NCBI GenBank assembly: GCA_021397845.1
Contig: CM038043.1
Location: 32,797,501 to 32,861,500, forward strand
Direction: 5' to 3'
Length of the DNA: 64,000 nucleotides
Source: Areca catechu
Lineage: Eukaryota; Streptophyta; Magnoliopsida; Arecales; Arecaceae
Below the pieces are notes generated by a model. It had not been told where the DNA came from and did no database searches. It was given only the letters and a program-made list of their open reading frames with translations. The position numbers and the translations under genes were made by a program. Shown here in pieces: positions 45,753 through 57,261 of this stretch (its first letter is position 1; each line of letters opens with the position of its first letter).

Positions 45753-46447
45753 TATTGACTAGATTCCAGCTCACACCTTCGGGTCCTGCATGCGGGCTAG
45801 GTGGCTGGTGATCTAGTCACACTCCTCTTCGGGTCGGCCCTTATGGGGGGGTCGGCTCGGATGTATTGCGGAGACTAAATGGGACTGACCGCCCAACCTG
45901 CTGCTTATTCGGTACCCAGCTTGCTTAGTCCGAATCAAGTGCGAAGCCCCTCAAGCCCACTGCCCTGCTACTTATGGGTGGGCTCTGTGCCCTTGAAAGG
46001 CCTTAATCCCAAGCATTTCAACAGGGACATTCCTTTTGAAATGGTGGTTAGGGACTACAGTCCAACAAGTGGTATCAGAGCGAGGTTGTAGGTTTGAGCC
46101 ATGGTGCGCCCCTCGGGTGTCACTGGAGGGATTGTTGACTAGATTCTAGCTCACGCCTTCGAGTCCCGCATGCAGGCTAGGTGGCTGATGATCTGATCAC
46201 ACTCCTCTTTGGGTTCGCCCTTATGGGGGGGTCGGCTCGGACATATTGCAGCGACTGAATGGAATTGATCACCCAGCCTATCGCTTGTTCGGTACCCGAC
46301 TTGTCGAGTCTAAATCAGGTGCAAAGCCCCTCAGGCCGGCCATCCTGCTACTTATGGGTGGGCTCTGTGCCCTTGAAAGGCCTTAATCCCAAGCCTTTCA
46401 ATGGAGATGTTCCTTTTGAAATGGTGGTTAGGCGCTACAATCTAACA
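45753..46447 (+). mobile_element. TRIM element, 695 bp
   Basis: Two 315-bp LTRs (45753-46067 and 46133-46447), TGTTGACTAG...TAACA (TATTGACT and CCAACA in the first copy), flank a 65-bp interior. Perfect TSD TCCCT lies at 45748-45752 and 46448-46452. Inside are an initiator-Met PBS (46070-46081) and a polypurine GGAGGGA (46125-46131), and nothing else. Terminal-repeat retrotransposons in miniature encode no protein and are copied by other elements. Its orientation is opposite to the host LTR. It is not the 5S-bearing Cassandra type as far as I can see. Confidence 0.93.
46070..46081 (+). other. TRIM primer-binding site
   Basis: TGGTATCAGAGC lies two bases after the first TRIM LTR; it is exact for the plant initiator-Met type. 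Confidence 0.9.
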
Positions 46448-48462
46448 TCCCTAGGCTCTTGTCTTAAAAGACTAGCCTTGCCTTGAAAAACAAGCCTTGT
46501 CTTAAAAAGACAAACTTTGTCTTAAGGGAGAGGGAGAGAAAATAGCAGGTTAGGTTTTTTCGATGGAATTGAGTGCTCTGGCATCAAAACACCGATGCCT
46601 TATATAGAGTAGGATGGGGCGCCTAATATTCCTCTTCTGCAGCAATCTGATAAGATCCTTCAATGAGAAGGAGTCTCTTGGATGGATAGACTTATCATGA
46701 TACACCCTTTCATAAACCAAGAGACTTATAAGTGTCTCTTTGATTTTCCAGCATTTTATTCTCCTACCACATGTCAATTATTGATTAATTAAAAAACCAA
46801 AAGGCATGAAACATGAAGCAATGTGTCAGAAGAATTGAGAGCCTTCAAATAGAAGGACTCTACAATTTAATTTAGCACCATATCATGAAAGGTCACGACC
46901 TTTCATATTGCGCTATCTCCTTCCACGAATTTTCCTTCATTTGACCGATCAAAGCCTCTTCAAAATGGCATGGAGATTAGGATGACGGCTTTAGTATTTA
47001 TCTATGACTTGTGTCTGACTGGTAGAAGGACTATTTGTCCTTTTGTGCATACTAATATTGGCGTGAAACCAAATTGGCGCACAAGAGTCCATGCCAATAT
47101 GGACTCTTTCATAAAACCAAGATAAGTCCAATAAAAATCTAGATAAAATCTGAATTAGGCTGCCCCTCTTAGGACTCAACCCAATTTAATTTCTACTTAA
47201 ATTGGTTAGCCCAATTAGCAAGCAAGCTCACCCAATCCAATAAGGTTAGAAGTTGGGCTAGCCAACATATACTAGTATGTCAATTAGCTAGCTAATTAGG
47301 ATCCCATGATCTTAATAAAAATATAATTGACTTTCTTGGCCAATTTTCTAATGTGTGTGAGCCTTTAAGTTCCATATCTAGCCAGTAGTAGGTCTAGGTC
47401 CAAGCCAATTCGATCTAATCGAACACAATTGACCTAATTAGGTCAAATCAACCTGACCTAAGTTGCTAATTTGAACTAGCTTCCAAACTGACTTAAAAAT
47501 CCAATCAATTTGATTCATGAAAACCTATAATACATGATTGATGTCTAACAACATGTCATGCCTACCCGAAAGATGAGAAATTTGATAAAAATTATCAAAA
47601 TACCCTTCAGTGAAAAATTACCATGCAATTCTATCCTTCGATCATACTTTATCCCGATTAAGTGAAGGGCATGGATAAATGTCAAATCCTAGCACTTGAT
47701 CCTTTGAATTTCAATTCGATAATGAAGACTCAATTGATGATAAATTAGAAACCCTATCTAATCTCATCTTGCTTTGATCAAAGACTTCCTAATTTAAAAA
47801 ATCGAATAGATTTCATGGGATAACTACTCCCTTTACAGGAGTGATCGATTCCTTGTTGACCTACTCATTACCTTCATATACAATCCACAATATCTAGAAG
47901 CACCCCATACATGACTTAATTTCCATGAATGAGTATGCACCAAAACATGGGTTCATGTGCATAAGATACTATGGTAGTCTCAAGTCTAAGGATCACATGC
48001 ACAACTTCCATTAAGAGAACATACTTTTTGACAAGTAAAACTTTCATTTGATGTTCTCTTGTCAGATCAGTTCAGTAGACTCATAACCTAATGAGCACCC
48101 ATATCCTTGTATTAGTATCTCTACATAAGTGGTTATGAGACCAACCAGCCTCTCTATCGAGCATACATAGGATGTGCTAGTCTTTTTGGATTTGTTGATC
48201 CCCAAACCGATGATCCATCGACTAGGAACATTTTAGATTAGGGTTTATAGAAACTTAGGTCTCACCATTATGATCTCCATCATAACCTTAATTTCATTAC
48301 CCTAACCTATGGGGTTCATCATAATCTCATAATTAAAATATAAGACACAGCAAATGATGAATCAAAAATTGCCTTTATTTATATCAATCTTGAGTTGGGA
48401 GAATACAAAATTGCCATTGTGATTGGCTTTTTGGGCATAATTCTTTCAATCTCCTACTTGCA

Positions 48463-49960
48463 CTAAAGCCAATCGCCCTTGTATTTAACACCCATACAAT
48501 CTAGATGGTGATCTAACTACTGTAAAGGAAGGGCTTTAGTGAATGAGTCTGTTATGTTGTTCTTCGTATCAACTCATTCTATTATCACATCATTTCTTTT
48601 AATGATTTCTCGAACGAGGTGGAAGCATCTCAGGATGTGCATGGACTTATGGTGAGACCTTGGTTCCTACAATTGCAGGAACCATGTCCAATTCCATGAT
48701 GAGTTTCTTCATCCAGACTGCTTCCTTAGTGGCTTCATTAGCAGCTATGTATTCTGTCTCAGTGATAAAGATAGTTATAGTTGGATACTTGGTACTCTCA
48801 CTGCTCCTCCATTCAGAGTAAAAATATATCCTGATATGGATTTACTGTCATCTAGATCAGATTGGAAACTAGAATCTGTATAACCTTCTAGTTTCAACTC
48901 GGATTCACCATATATCAGAAAAATATCTTTAGTCCTTCTTAGGTACTTAAGGATCTTTATTCATCCTATAATTTTCTTCTGGGGTCTTAGGTGACATCCT
49001 TTTAGATAGGTATATGCCTTGACTCATGGACAAGTAACCCTTCTTACTTCCCTTCATACTGAATCTCTTTAATATTAAGTCTATATACCTAGAATAGGAT
49101 AATCCCAGCATCCTTTTAGATCTATCTCTATAGATCTTTATACCTAGAATATATGATGCTTCCCCAAATCCTTCATGGAAAAATATTTTGATAGCCATGA
49201 TTTAACTGACTGCATCATTGGAACATCATTTCCAATGATAAGTATGTCATCGACATACAAGACCAAGAAAGACAATGGCACTCCCCACTTGTCTTCTTAT
49301 ACACACATGGCTCATCCGTATTCTTGATGAAACCAAATTCCTTAATAGTTTCATTGAAATGAATGTTCCACCTCCTTGATGCTTGCTTCAATCCATAAAT
49401 AGATTCCTAAGCTTAAATACTTGGTTTGTTCTCTCACTTGAGACAAAACCCTCTAACTGTGACATATAGACTTCTTTCTCAAGATTTTCAATGAGGAATG
49501 CAGTCTTAACATCCATCTATCAAATCTCATAATCATAGTATGCAGCAATGGCAAGCATAATCCTAATGGACTTGAGCATGGCAACTAGAAAGAAGGTTTC
49601 ATCATAATCTATACCATGTTTTTGCTTGAAACCTTTTGCCACCAACCTAGCCTTGTAGGTTTTTATTTATCCATATGCTCCAATCTTCCTTTTGAAGATC
49701 CATTTGCACCCTATTGAGATAATTCCCTCTGGTGGGTCAACCAAGGTCCAAACCTAGTTATCATACAAGGAGTCTAATTTAGATTTCATGGTACTTAACC
49801 ATTTGTTAGAGTCCTTACTCATGACAGATTCCGTATAGGTCAGTGGATCATCTCCTTCAATGATATTGGTTTCATTATTGTTTCCATTTATAAAACCATA
49901 CCTTAGAGGTGCTGCCCATACTCTCTCTGACCTATGGAGGGGAGGTGTGTGTTATGGTTG
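48463..49960 (-). pseudogene. pol: Copia-4 RT and RNase H
   Basis: RNase H lies at 48463 to about 48960, with the stop at 48463-48465 just before the LTR. RT follows up to about 49960. The catalytic YVDD codons are at 49246-49257. The frame 48947-49198 carries the ASYILGIKIYRDRSKRMLGL segment of the RT-RNase H linker. Frameshifts separate the parts. It is homologous throughout to Copia-2 31950-33521. Confidence 0.82.
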
Positions 49961-49979
49961 TACCTGATCAACTGGTACT

Positions 49980-50740
49980 CTGATTGAGAAACTTGAGTTT
50001 GTTCATCTTAAACTTCACTCGATTCAATTATTCTCCCATTACCTTCTTCTTGGATAAATTCTTTTTCCAAGAATACGACATGCCTACTAACAAGAACCTT
50101 TTGTTCAGTAGGATGATAGAATAGATATCCAATACTTCTTGAGAATATTTTAACATAAGCTGGACAACCCCAAATCTTAAGATGTTTAAGACTTGGCTTC
50201 TTGCCATTCCATAATTTATGTGGAGTACTAGGCACTAATTTTGATGGTGCCCTATTTAATGCATATATAGTAGTTTCTAGGACATATCCCTAGAAAGATA
50301 TTGAAAGATCTGTGAAGCATATCATGGACCTTACCATGTCAAACAAGATATGATTCCTCCTTTCTGCTACATCATTTAATTGTGGTGTATATGGAGGGGT
50401 CCATTCAGAGAGAATACCACTTTCCTTAAGATGATTAAGAAATTCACTGGATAAGTATTCTTTTTCTCGATCAGATCGAAAAACTTTAATACTTTTTTAA
50501 TTTATTTTTCAACCATACTTTGATACTCTTTAAATTTTTCAAAGGCTTTAGATTTATGTTTTATAAGATAAACATATCCGAACCTAGATAAATCATCAAC
50601 GAAAGTGATAAAATAAGAGTATCCTCATCTAGCCTAAGTTGACATAGGTCCATATACATCTAAGTGTATTAAACCTAACAACTCAGTTGCCCTTTCTTCA
50701 TGTCCAATGAATGGAGACTTGGTCATTTTTTTTCCATGAG
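49980..50740 (-). pseudogene. pol: Copia-4 integrase
   Basis: The frame 50008-50235 holds the integrase C-terminal stretch (KPSLKHLKIWGCPAYVKIF; GYLFYHPTEQKVLVSRH). Core pieces upstream (about 50300-50700) match the Copia-2 core in broken frames. A Copia element without intact integrase cannot integrate unaided. Confidence 0.78.
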
Positions 50741-51260
50741 GCAAGATTCACAAGTTCCTAATGATTTATAATCATAAGGACCAAAGAAATCATCTTTGTA
50801 TAACTTGTTAATCCTTGACTCATTAATATGACCTAATCGGTAATGCCAAAGGAAGGTTTTATTGGTATCATCTCTCTTTCTCTTTTTGTTTTCTACAAGC
50901 AACATTTCATCATTGAGAGACAAAATTAAAAGACCATTCATAAATTTGCCCATTCCATAATGGTCATTAGAATGAAAAATGGAACAATCGTTTCTCTCAA
51001 CTTTTATTTTATAACCTTGTCTTAATAATAGAGGTATAGAAATAATATTCCTAATAACATTTGGAACGAAAAAACAATCTTTCAATTCTATTATCTTGCC
51101 CAAAGGCAACAATAACAAGTAGGTTCCAATAACTTTAGCATGAATGGCCTCTCCACTCATGCCATAAAGCTTGAAGTCACATTTCTTCAACCATCTAATC
51201 TTGTAGAGTCCCTACAAAGATTTGCATATATGAGATCCACATGCAGTATCCAATATCCAT
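50723..51260 (-). pseudogene. pol: Copia-4 protease end and GAG-pre-integrase
   Basis: The open minus frame 51190-50723 (155 codons) contains LYGMSGEAIHAKVIGTYLLL and TFLWHYRLGHINESRINKLY, with YDYKSLGTCESCLMEKK near its end, the zinc-type residues of the pre-integrase region. The protease active site SWILDTACGSHICKSL (about 51215-51262) is intact as D-T-A but its frame ends in a stop at 51212. Confidence 0.85.
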
Positions 51261-52134
51261 GATTCAGAAGTTGAAGAACTCAATAATAAGTTTGTTTGTA
51301 TCATAAACAGACCTTTAGATGCTCCACTAGCATCTTGCTTCAAACCTGCAAGGTACATCTTGTAGTTCTTCTTCCAATATCCCTTCTTGCCGCAGAAGAA
51401 ATAGGATCCATTATTTGAAGGCCTCTTTGCCTTCTTCCTCTTATTGATGCTTTTCTTAGGGTTCAGCTTTTGCTTTATACCCTTCTTCATTATCCCTTTC
51501 TTCTTCCCATCAACTAGAAGAAGATGATTAGCCTTATCTCCTCTGAAGTGGCTCTCAGCTGTCTTAAGCATGTTAAGCAGCTCTAGTAATGACAGGTTCA
51601 GTTTGTTCATATGGTAGTTCATGACAAACTGAGAGAAGGAATCTGGGAGTGATTACAGGATCGAGCCTAATTATGCTCCCCGTCCATCACAAATCCTAGT
51701 TGACCTAATCTAGTGATCAGGTCAATCATCTTAAGGACATGTGCCTGGATGGAAGAACCCTCACTCATGCATGCTCGGAACAACTGCTTCGATATGTCAT
51801 ATCGAGCAGTCTAACTATGCTCTCCATAAAGCTCCTCAAGATTGAGCAATATGGACTAAGATTCCATGTCTTCATGTTGCCTCTATAGCCCATTGTTCAT
51901 CGAGGCTAACATGATGCACTTGACAGTCAAGCTATCATTCTACCACATTCTATAAGTGGCCTTTTCCTCTTCTGTAGCATCTTCTCTAACCAGGTTTGGG
52001 TCTGGAGAATCGAGGATGTAGGATACTTTTTTTTGAGCAAGTACTATTCTCAAGTTCCTCAACCAGTCCATATAGTTTGGTCTGGTCAGTTTATTGGCAT
52101 CCAAGATGCCCTGCAGTGAAAGAGTAGAAGCCAT
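51261..52134 (-). pseudogene. gag: Copia-4 gag
   Basis: The start ATG at 52134 begins MASTLSLQGILDANKL, then NYMDWLRNLRIVLAQKK, the Copia Gag N-terminus. The first frame stops at 51940; a second long frame, 51622-51212, has the Lys-rich tail and the zinc knuckle. The knuckle reads YFFCGKKGYWKKNYK, with Tyr at three of the four metal positions, so it should not bind zinc. Confidence 0.85.
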
Positions 52135-53264
52135 AATTTAAATCTATGAATAAACAAGAACATTATATAAGCAGACCACATAAGATGATGATCACAATTA
52201 GATAAGGACTTTAAATCTAATTACGTCTCCCACTATTTTCTTCGAATACCATAACCCTCAACTATGGTAAACGAGAAACCAATATCCGATTTCTTTAATG
52301 GGGTTGAGATCCCAATTCCTTATAAATGTCTTGTGTTTGCACAACAAACAATTATAAGTTCAATGGTAGAAAAATCCATCCCAATTGTATCCCTTGTAAT
52401 TCTTAACATAACACTTGCCTCTAAGACACTTACAACCTTGTATTTGCACAACAAATCATAATGTCTTAGTTTAGTCAAACCCTTCATTTTATATAGTCAT
52501 GATTGAACAATGTCATCCTTGAGTTTGCTTAACAAAGTAACATTATCAAGCATAGTATAAAGCATAAAATGAACCAAGTCAAACTCTATATCAAACCCTA
52601 GTAGTAAGCCTTCAGTTTGCTTAACAAACCTATGATAGTTTTGATACAAATTTGGCTTAGCATGAGGGAAGGCAGTTTGTAGTGTGCTTAATCAATTAGC
52701 ATTTTCAATTGAAGGTTTAGATGTGACCGAATTGGCCAGGTAAGTGGAAGAGATGAGGGGGTCCTCCCATTGCTTTCCTTAGACACCAATTAAGTTGGCC
52801 AGGTCAGACAACATAACTAATTAAAAATCTTATTCCCTTTACCTTCCTAGAACCACTTTACCTAGACACCAATTGGCTGATCATATCCTAATCAAATTTG
52901 CATCATGATTAGCTTACACTACGACTAAATATAATTTTTATGAGGGATTTGATGGTCCCAAACACATCCAAATTAAACATGACATGCAATCCATTATACA
53001 AGCATATTAACCCTAATATGCATAACATAGCATGATTATAATAGTAATCTCTTCACCTCACTTGTTTATGGGATATGGCCATAATAGCACCCCTACACAC
53101 CATAGGAGATCCCATTGAATGGGAAGAGAGGGCTTTTAAACCCTACTTGGCTCCTATGACCGGATAGACATGGTGACTAACCCAGTCCGAAGTAGTTACT
53201 AGGATATAACATATCGCATGTATGTATTTGAACTAATCATGCATCAATTCATAGCATAGCAAAC
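52135..53264 (-). other. Copia-4 leader, with four spaced hairpin motifs
   Basis: Non-coding. Read on the minus strand, TTTGTTGTGCAAACACAAG and variants lie at 52609-52628, 52517-52536, 52436-52455 and 52330-52348, each with a potential TTGTG-CAAA-CACAA stem-loop; the two copies nearest the PBS are more divergent. A 23-bp block at 52781-52803 is shared with the Copia-1 leader. The leader continues at 62352 beyond Copia-5. Confidence 0.7.
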
Positions 53265-54598
53265 TGTTGCCTAGTTGGCCAACCCAAGAGGGGGGAATTG
53301 GGTTTAAAAATATTTTAGTAAGTATGTGCCTTTTGAAACCTTGTGTGGTGAGTGAAGTGATAGAGTATTGCATGCAGAATTAAATAACAATGCAAAAGCA
53401 AGAGCAAACACAAACACCACAAGATTTAGAGTGGTTCGAAGCAACTCAGCTCCTACATCCACTATCCAATGTGCACTCTTGGGTTTTCCACTATATTCAT
53501 CCCGAATATAGTCGGATTGTTTTCCTACAGGCTCACAATCCAAAATCCAATACAAAGTTAGTTTTTTCGAGCTCACTAACAACCCAACTTGGTTTTCAAG
53601 GCTAACCAACAATCTAAAACCAATTCACAAGTTAGAACCACCTATTATACTTGTAACAACTCAAAAATAGAGTTAACAAAAGAAGCAACACTAAAATAAA
53701 CCCAATGTTGTTGAATGGTTGCAGTTGAAGCTCTTAATGAGGCCTTCTTGAATGCTTCTTCAATGCTCTTCAAGACTCTCTTAACTCTTCAAAGATTAAC
53801 TCAAGAATGTAGTTGAAAGTTATTGGAAAACTTGAGTTTTCACTTGAAAGCTCTTAGAATATTCAAAACTCTTATTAAAGTTCCATAAAAGTTTTTTTCT
53901 CTTACCTTAAATCCTTCATTCATAGCTTCTTAAAGTATTCCCAGATGAATATGGCCGTTAGAATTCCTTGAAAGTCGAAATCTAGCTGTTGGGAGGCTTT
54001 AACTTCAAAATACTTGAACTAGCCATTACTGTTAAAAATTTGGGATTCGAGTCGGTTCGGATTGTCAGAGAAAAAATTCTATAGTCTATGAGAGTCGGCA
54101 CTTGTCAAATTAGAGTCAGCTAGAATTACTGAAATCTCAGAACCTGTTTTTTGTCACTCTGTAAGAGTCGGCTCTTATCTTCTTAGAGTTGGCTCGAATG
54201 TTTTGTATCAGAAAAGTGCTATGCCGTGCCAAGAAATGTATTAGCTCTATCTATTAGAGTCGGCTCGAGTAAAACTTCTCCAAATACTTCCAAACAGCTT
54301 CAAACTTCTTCCAAAGATCTTCCAAACTACTTCTAAATATATTCTAAAGTATTTAAACTTAAAATTACATAAATTTGACTCCTTTTTCATGAACATACAA
54401 TTGAATTTACTTAGGGCTCTCAAATACATAATTTTTTTCTTGAATACATAGATTCATTCTATTGGTCTTGAGAAACATAGGATTGATGATTGTCCATTAG
54501 AATTGCCCTACAAAAACTTCTTAAACACTTAAAAAGCATCAGTATCAAATGCATGCTCCAATGTTTTGTAATCATCAAAATCATTTTAAGGGTTAACA
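53265..54598 (-). repeat. Copia-5 3' LTR
   Basis: The minus strand starts TGTTAACCC and ends CTAGGCAACA. 1334 bp, about 105 bp shorter than the 5' copy, partly because a duplicated segment at 61500-61600 is absent here. It contains six GAGTCGGCTC-like motifs (54049, 54092, 54113, 54165, 54186, 54257). Confidence 0.9.
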
Positions 54599-55265
54599 AT
54601 CTTTCCCTTTTTGATGATGACAAAACACTGAACATGAAAATAATAAGTACCTTTACATTTTTAACTGTATTAGAGTAAATAAGTTTAGAATGTCCTATAC
54701 AGTATACCAAGCAATTCAAGTTATGATATGTATTCAATCTAATGTTTGATCTATTGTAAGAAGACATAAGAGTTCATTTTACAAGTTAACTGAAGTATCA
54801 GAGCTTTGCATAAGATTTATTTTAAAAGTTAACTGAAGTATCAAAGCTTTACAAGTTAACTAAGATGTCAGAGTTGTTGAGTGAAATGTCAAGGCTCGTT
54901 ATAATTTTATGAAATATGCTCCCCCTTGCTCAAGCATTTTGCACACACATTGCATATATAATTTCTCATGTAATTTTCCATTATAATTTCATATTTTCCT
55001 CATATTTTTCATGCATTACATAATATTATCATCATTTTCCATGCATCACATTATATTATCATTTTCCATGCATCACATATTTCTCCTCCTTTTTATCATC
55101 AACAAAAGGTATAAATGCTCCCCCTGATTATAAAATAATATATCATTACACATTTAGAGAGTAAAAAAGGAAGTAAATATGATTGTCATAAATAGTAAAA
55201 TTTCATTTCAATACATTAACATAATAACATACATGAAGCACAATAGAAACAAGACATCTATGAGG
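54599..55265 (-). other. Copia-5 3' non-coding region with polypurine motifs
   Basis: On the minus strand GGGGGAG-type tracts lie at about 55119-55125 and 54919-54926, and the terminal AAAAAGGGAAAGAT abuts the LTR (54599-54612). Three near-identical units around TGATGCATGGAAAATGATAA lie at about 55010-55085. Confidence 0.75.
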
Positions 55266-56888
55266 CTAGTCCTCGTCAGATGAAAGATCTAATATAATAA
55301 TAGCCATAACCCTAGAAGCAGATGACCTAGGAGTCTGATGGGTCATGTTTCTGGTCCTAAGGGAAGGGCCAGCTCTAAGTGCTCTTGATCAATGATACTA
55401 TCTAGGTGTATGTCTGGCTTCAGTATATGCTGGTGGAGGAGTAGGCTCTGGCTCAGAAGCTGAAATTAATGGAGTTCTCTGATTTGTAAAAGCATCAGAT
55501 ATGCAATAGTGCTGGTCCCAGAGAGAATTTGAGTGGGGTAGGAGTATCTGGGATTCTCTGCTCATGCTGCTCTGTCTCTGGTGCTGGTGTGTCCATGACA
55601 TGTGGATCTGTAGTGTGCACATCAGCATGCTGATCAGTAGTATCAAAGTCCTGTCCATCATCTGGTGGTGAAGGAGGTGATCCAGAAGGTCCAGCTGAGG
55701 TAGTCTGATGTAGAGCTACTAGAATCTAACTGAAACCATTTCTTATCTAAGTTTGCAGTAGATCTATCCTGGAGTGTACCTCTGCTTGAACTATCTATAA
55801 ATTAGAACTAAGAGCTAAAATATCATCTCGAAGTATCCTCATGTGCTCTGAATCATGATGCCCACTAGTGCTGGGCTCAAAAGGAACTGACGGAGGAGGT
55901 GTGGCAGGTGCTAGCTCTGAGGGTCCAGCCTCATCATCGTGCTTATCCTCTCATCAGTCTGTGTAGCAGTATCTACATCATCTGGAATATCATCCTCATC
56001 ATCATTATCAGAGTGAGCTGCTCTCTGTCCTAACACTTTCTTCATCCAAACTCCTTCGACTTTGTGGTACCCAATCCAATGAAGTGACTTCTCTGAATAT
56101 CTATCAGTGTGCAGAAGGGGTCTACTGTCCTCTTTTAATTAATCAATACCACAATCCTGAAATAGAAGGGTGAAGGCCATCCCATAGGGTAGACATGCTC
56201 TGGCCTTGCGAGTTGCATCTCTGATCTGAGTCATCATAATGAATGGCAAATTGAGGGCCTCCCCCTCAATCATGTATCTCATGAACATAAGGTCACGCTC
56301 ACTCACCCAGTCAAATTGCCCTGTCCTAGGCAAGAGCACCCTACTAATGATATTGTGGAGCAATCTCATCTTAAGTGATAGTCTGTTTGCTTGAACATTT
56401 GTAATTCCTTCCATATTTCTTCTCTCCAAAACAGTCCTCAGAGTATTCTGCCTATCCTTGATATTCAAATAACATTTTCCAGTCTTGGGCATTTATAGAA
56501 CTCTACTTAACCTAACTTCATCAACTAAAATGGTAATTCCTTTCATTGTAGAGAGGATCTGGTGTGCTCCAAAAGATAGATGCTCAAAGAAGGTCCTAAC
56601 CAGTGTGGGATATGTGGGGACATCCAAAGAACAAAAGAATTTCCATCCTTGTGCTCTTATCCAATCACCAATGTGAAAACTTCATTATTCTAGAAATGTA
56701 AAATCCACACTTCTACCTGAGGTTACTGGTCTGTTGTCCATCTGAATAATTTGCCACTATGGAGGAGGTGGAACTTAAGGATCTTGTGGAGTTGGCTCAT
56801 CTTGTCTTCTTTTGGATCTTCTTTTTGCTTGAATAGTGCTTAGAGCCATCCATTTAGATCTCTTTGCCACTACCTTCTTAGGTGCCAT
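55266..56888 (-). pseudogene. Copia-5 env-like accessory ORF
   Basis: It lies between RNase H and the 3' LTR, where Sireviruses carry an extra ORF often called envelope-like. The start is ATG 56888 (MAPKKVVAKRSKWMALST) and the end is TAG 55266 after an acidic DLSSDED. The best block, the open frame 56492-56139, has LLPRTGQFDWVSERDLMFM, LNLPFIMMTQIRDATRKA and LPYGMAFTLLFQDCGID, resembling the plant putative transposon domain PF20167. No signal peptide or membrane segment stands out, so an entry role is doubtful. Several stops and frameshifts. The function of this ORF class is not established. Confidence 0.7.
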
Positions 56889-57034
56889 TGATCAAGGATC
56901 TAAGGGATTTGGAAGGATTTGAGTGGTCCCTAAGGCTAGAAAAGAAAGTACTCCCTTAGGCTCGGGTTCAACAGGAAATAGTAAGGTGAAAATAAATTTT
57001 TAGGGCTTACGGTTCTTAAGTAGGTCCATTATCC

Positions 57035-57167
57035 AAGTCGACTCATCTAGTGAACTTTTTCTACTCAAGTCGGCTCGAGCAAAACTAAGGAAAAAGGTTC
57101 AAAAAATTTAGGAAAATGGTTTCTACTCCTAGAAAACACTAGAAATGGTGTGTATCTCACTTAAATA
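57035..57167 (-). promoter_or_regulatory. Possible internal promoter upstream of the env-like ORF
   Basis: On the minus strand TATTTAA (57161-57167) lies about 275 bp before the ATG. Two copies of the LTR motif follow: GAGCCGACTT (57067-57076) and GAGTCGACTT (57035-57044). Suggestive only. Confidence 0.35.
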
Positions 57168-57261
57168 GGTGATGGAGGTCCTCTAGATAAATTTTCCTTA
57201 ATTTTAGAAGAAATTAGGTCAAAATTTTAAAAAGGATCACAAAGACCTAATTTTCCTCTGA

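Larger units (their letters stand above)
45391..48448 (-). repeat. Copia-4 3' LTR (contains a TRIM)
   Basis: The minus strand starts TGAAAGAATTATGCCC and ends ...TTCTGCTACA. About 2358 bp remain once the TRIM (45753-46447 with its TSD) is subtracted, close to the 2366-bp Copia-2 LTR. The minus-strand TATA is CTATATAAGG at about 46598-46607. It follows the purine-rich GTGCAAGTAGGAGAT. Confidence 0.88.

Noticed and set aside
46133..46175. TAGCTCACGCC and TTCGAGTCC in the TRIM LTR, resembling tRNA A and B boxes
   Set aside because: They are only a few bases apart, whereas Pol III boxes need about 30 bp or more, and the first LTR copy does not keep the B-box match.
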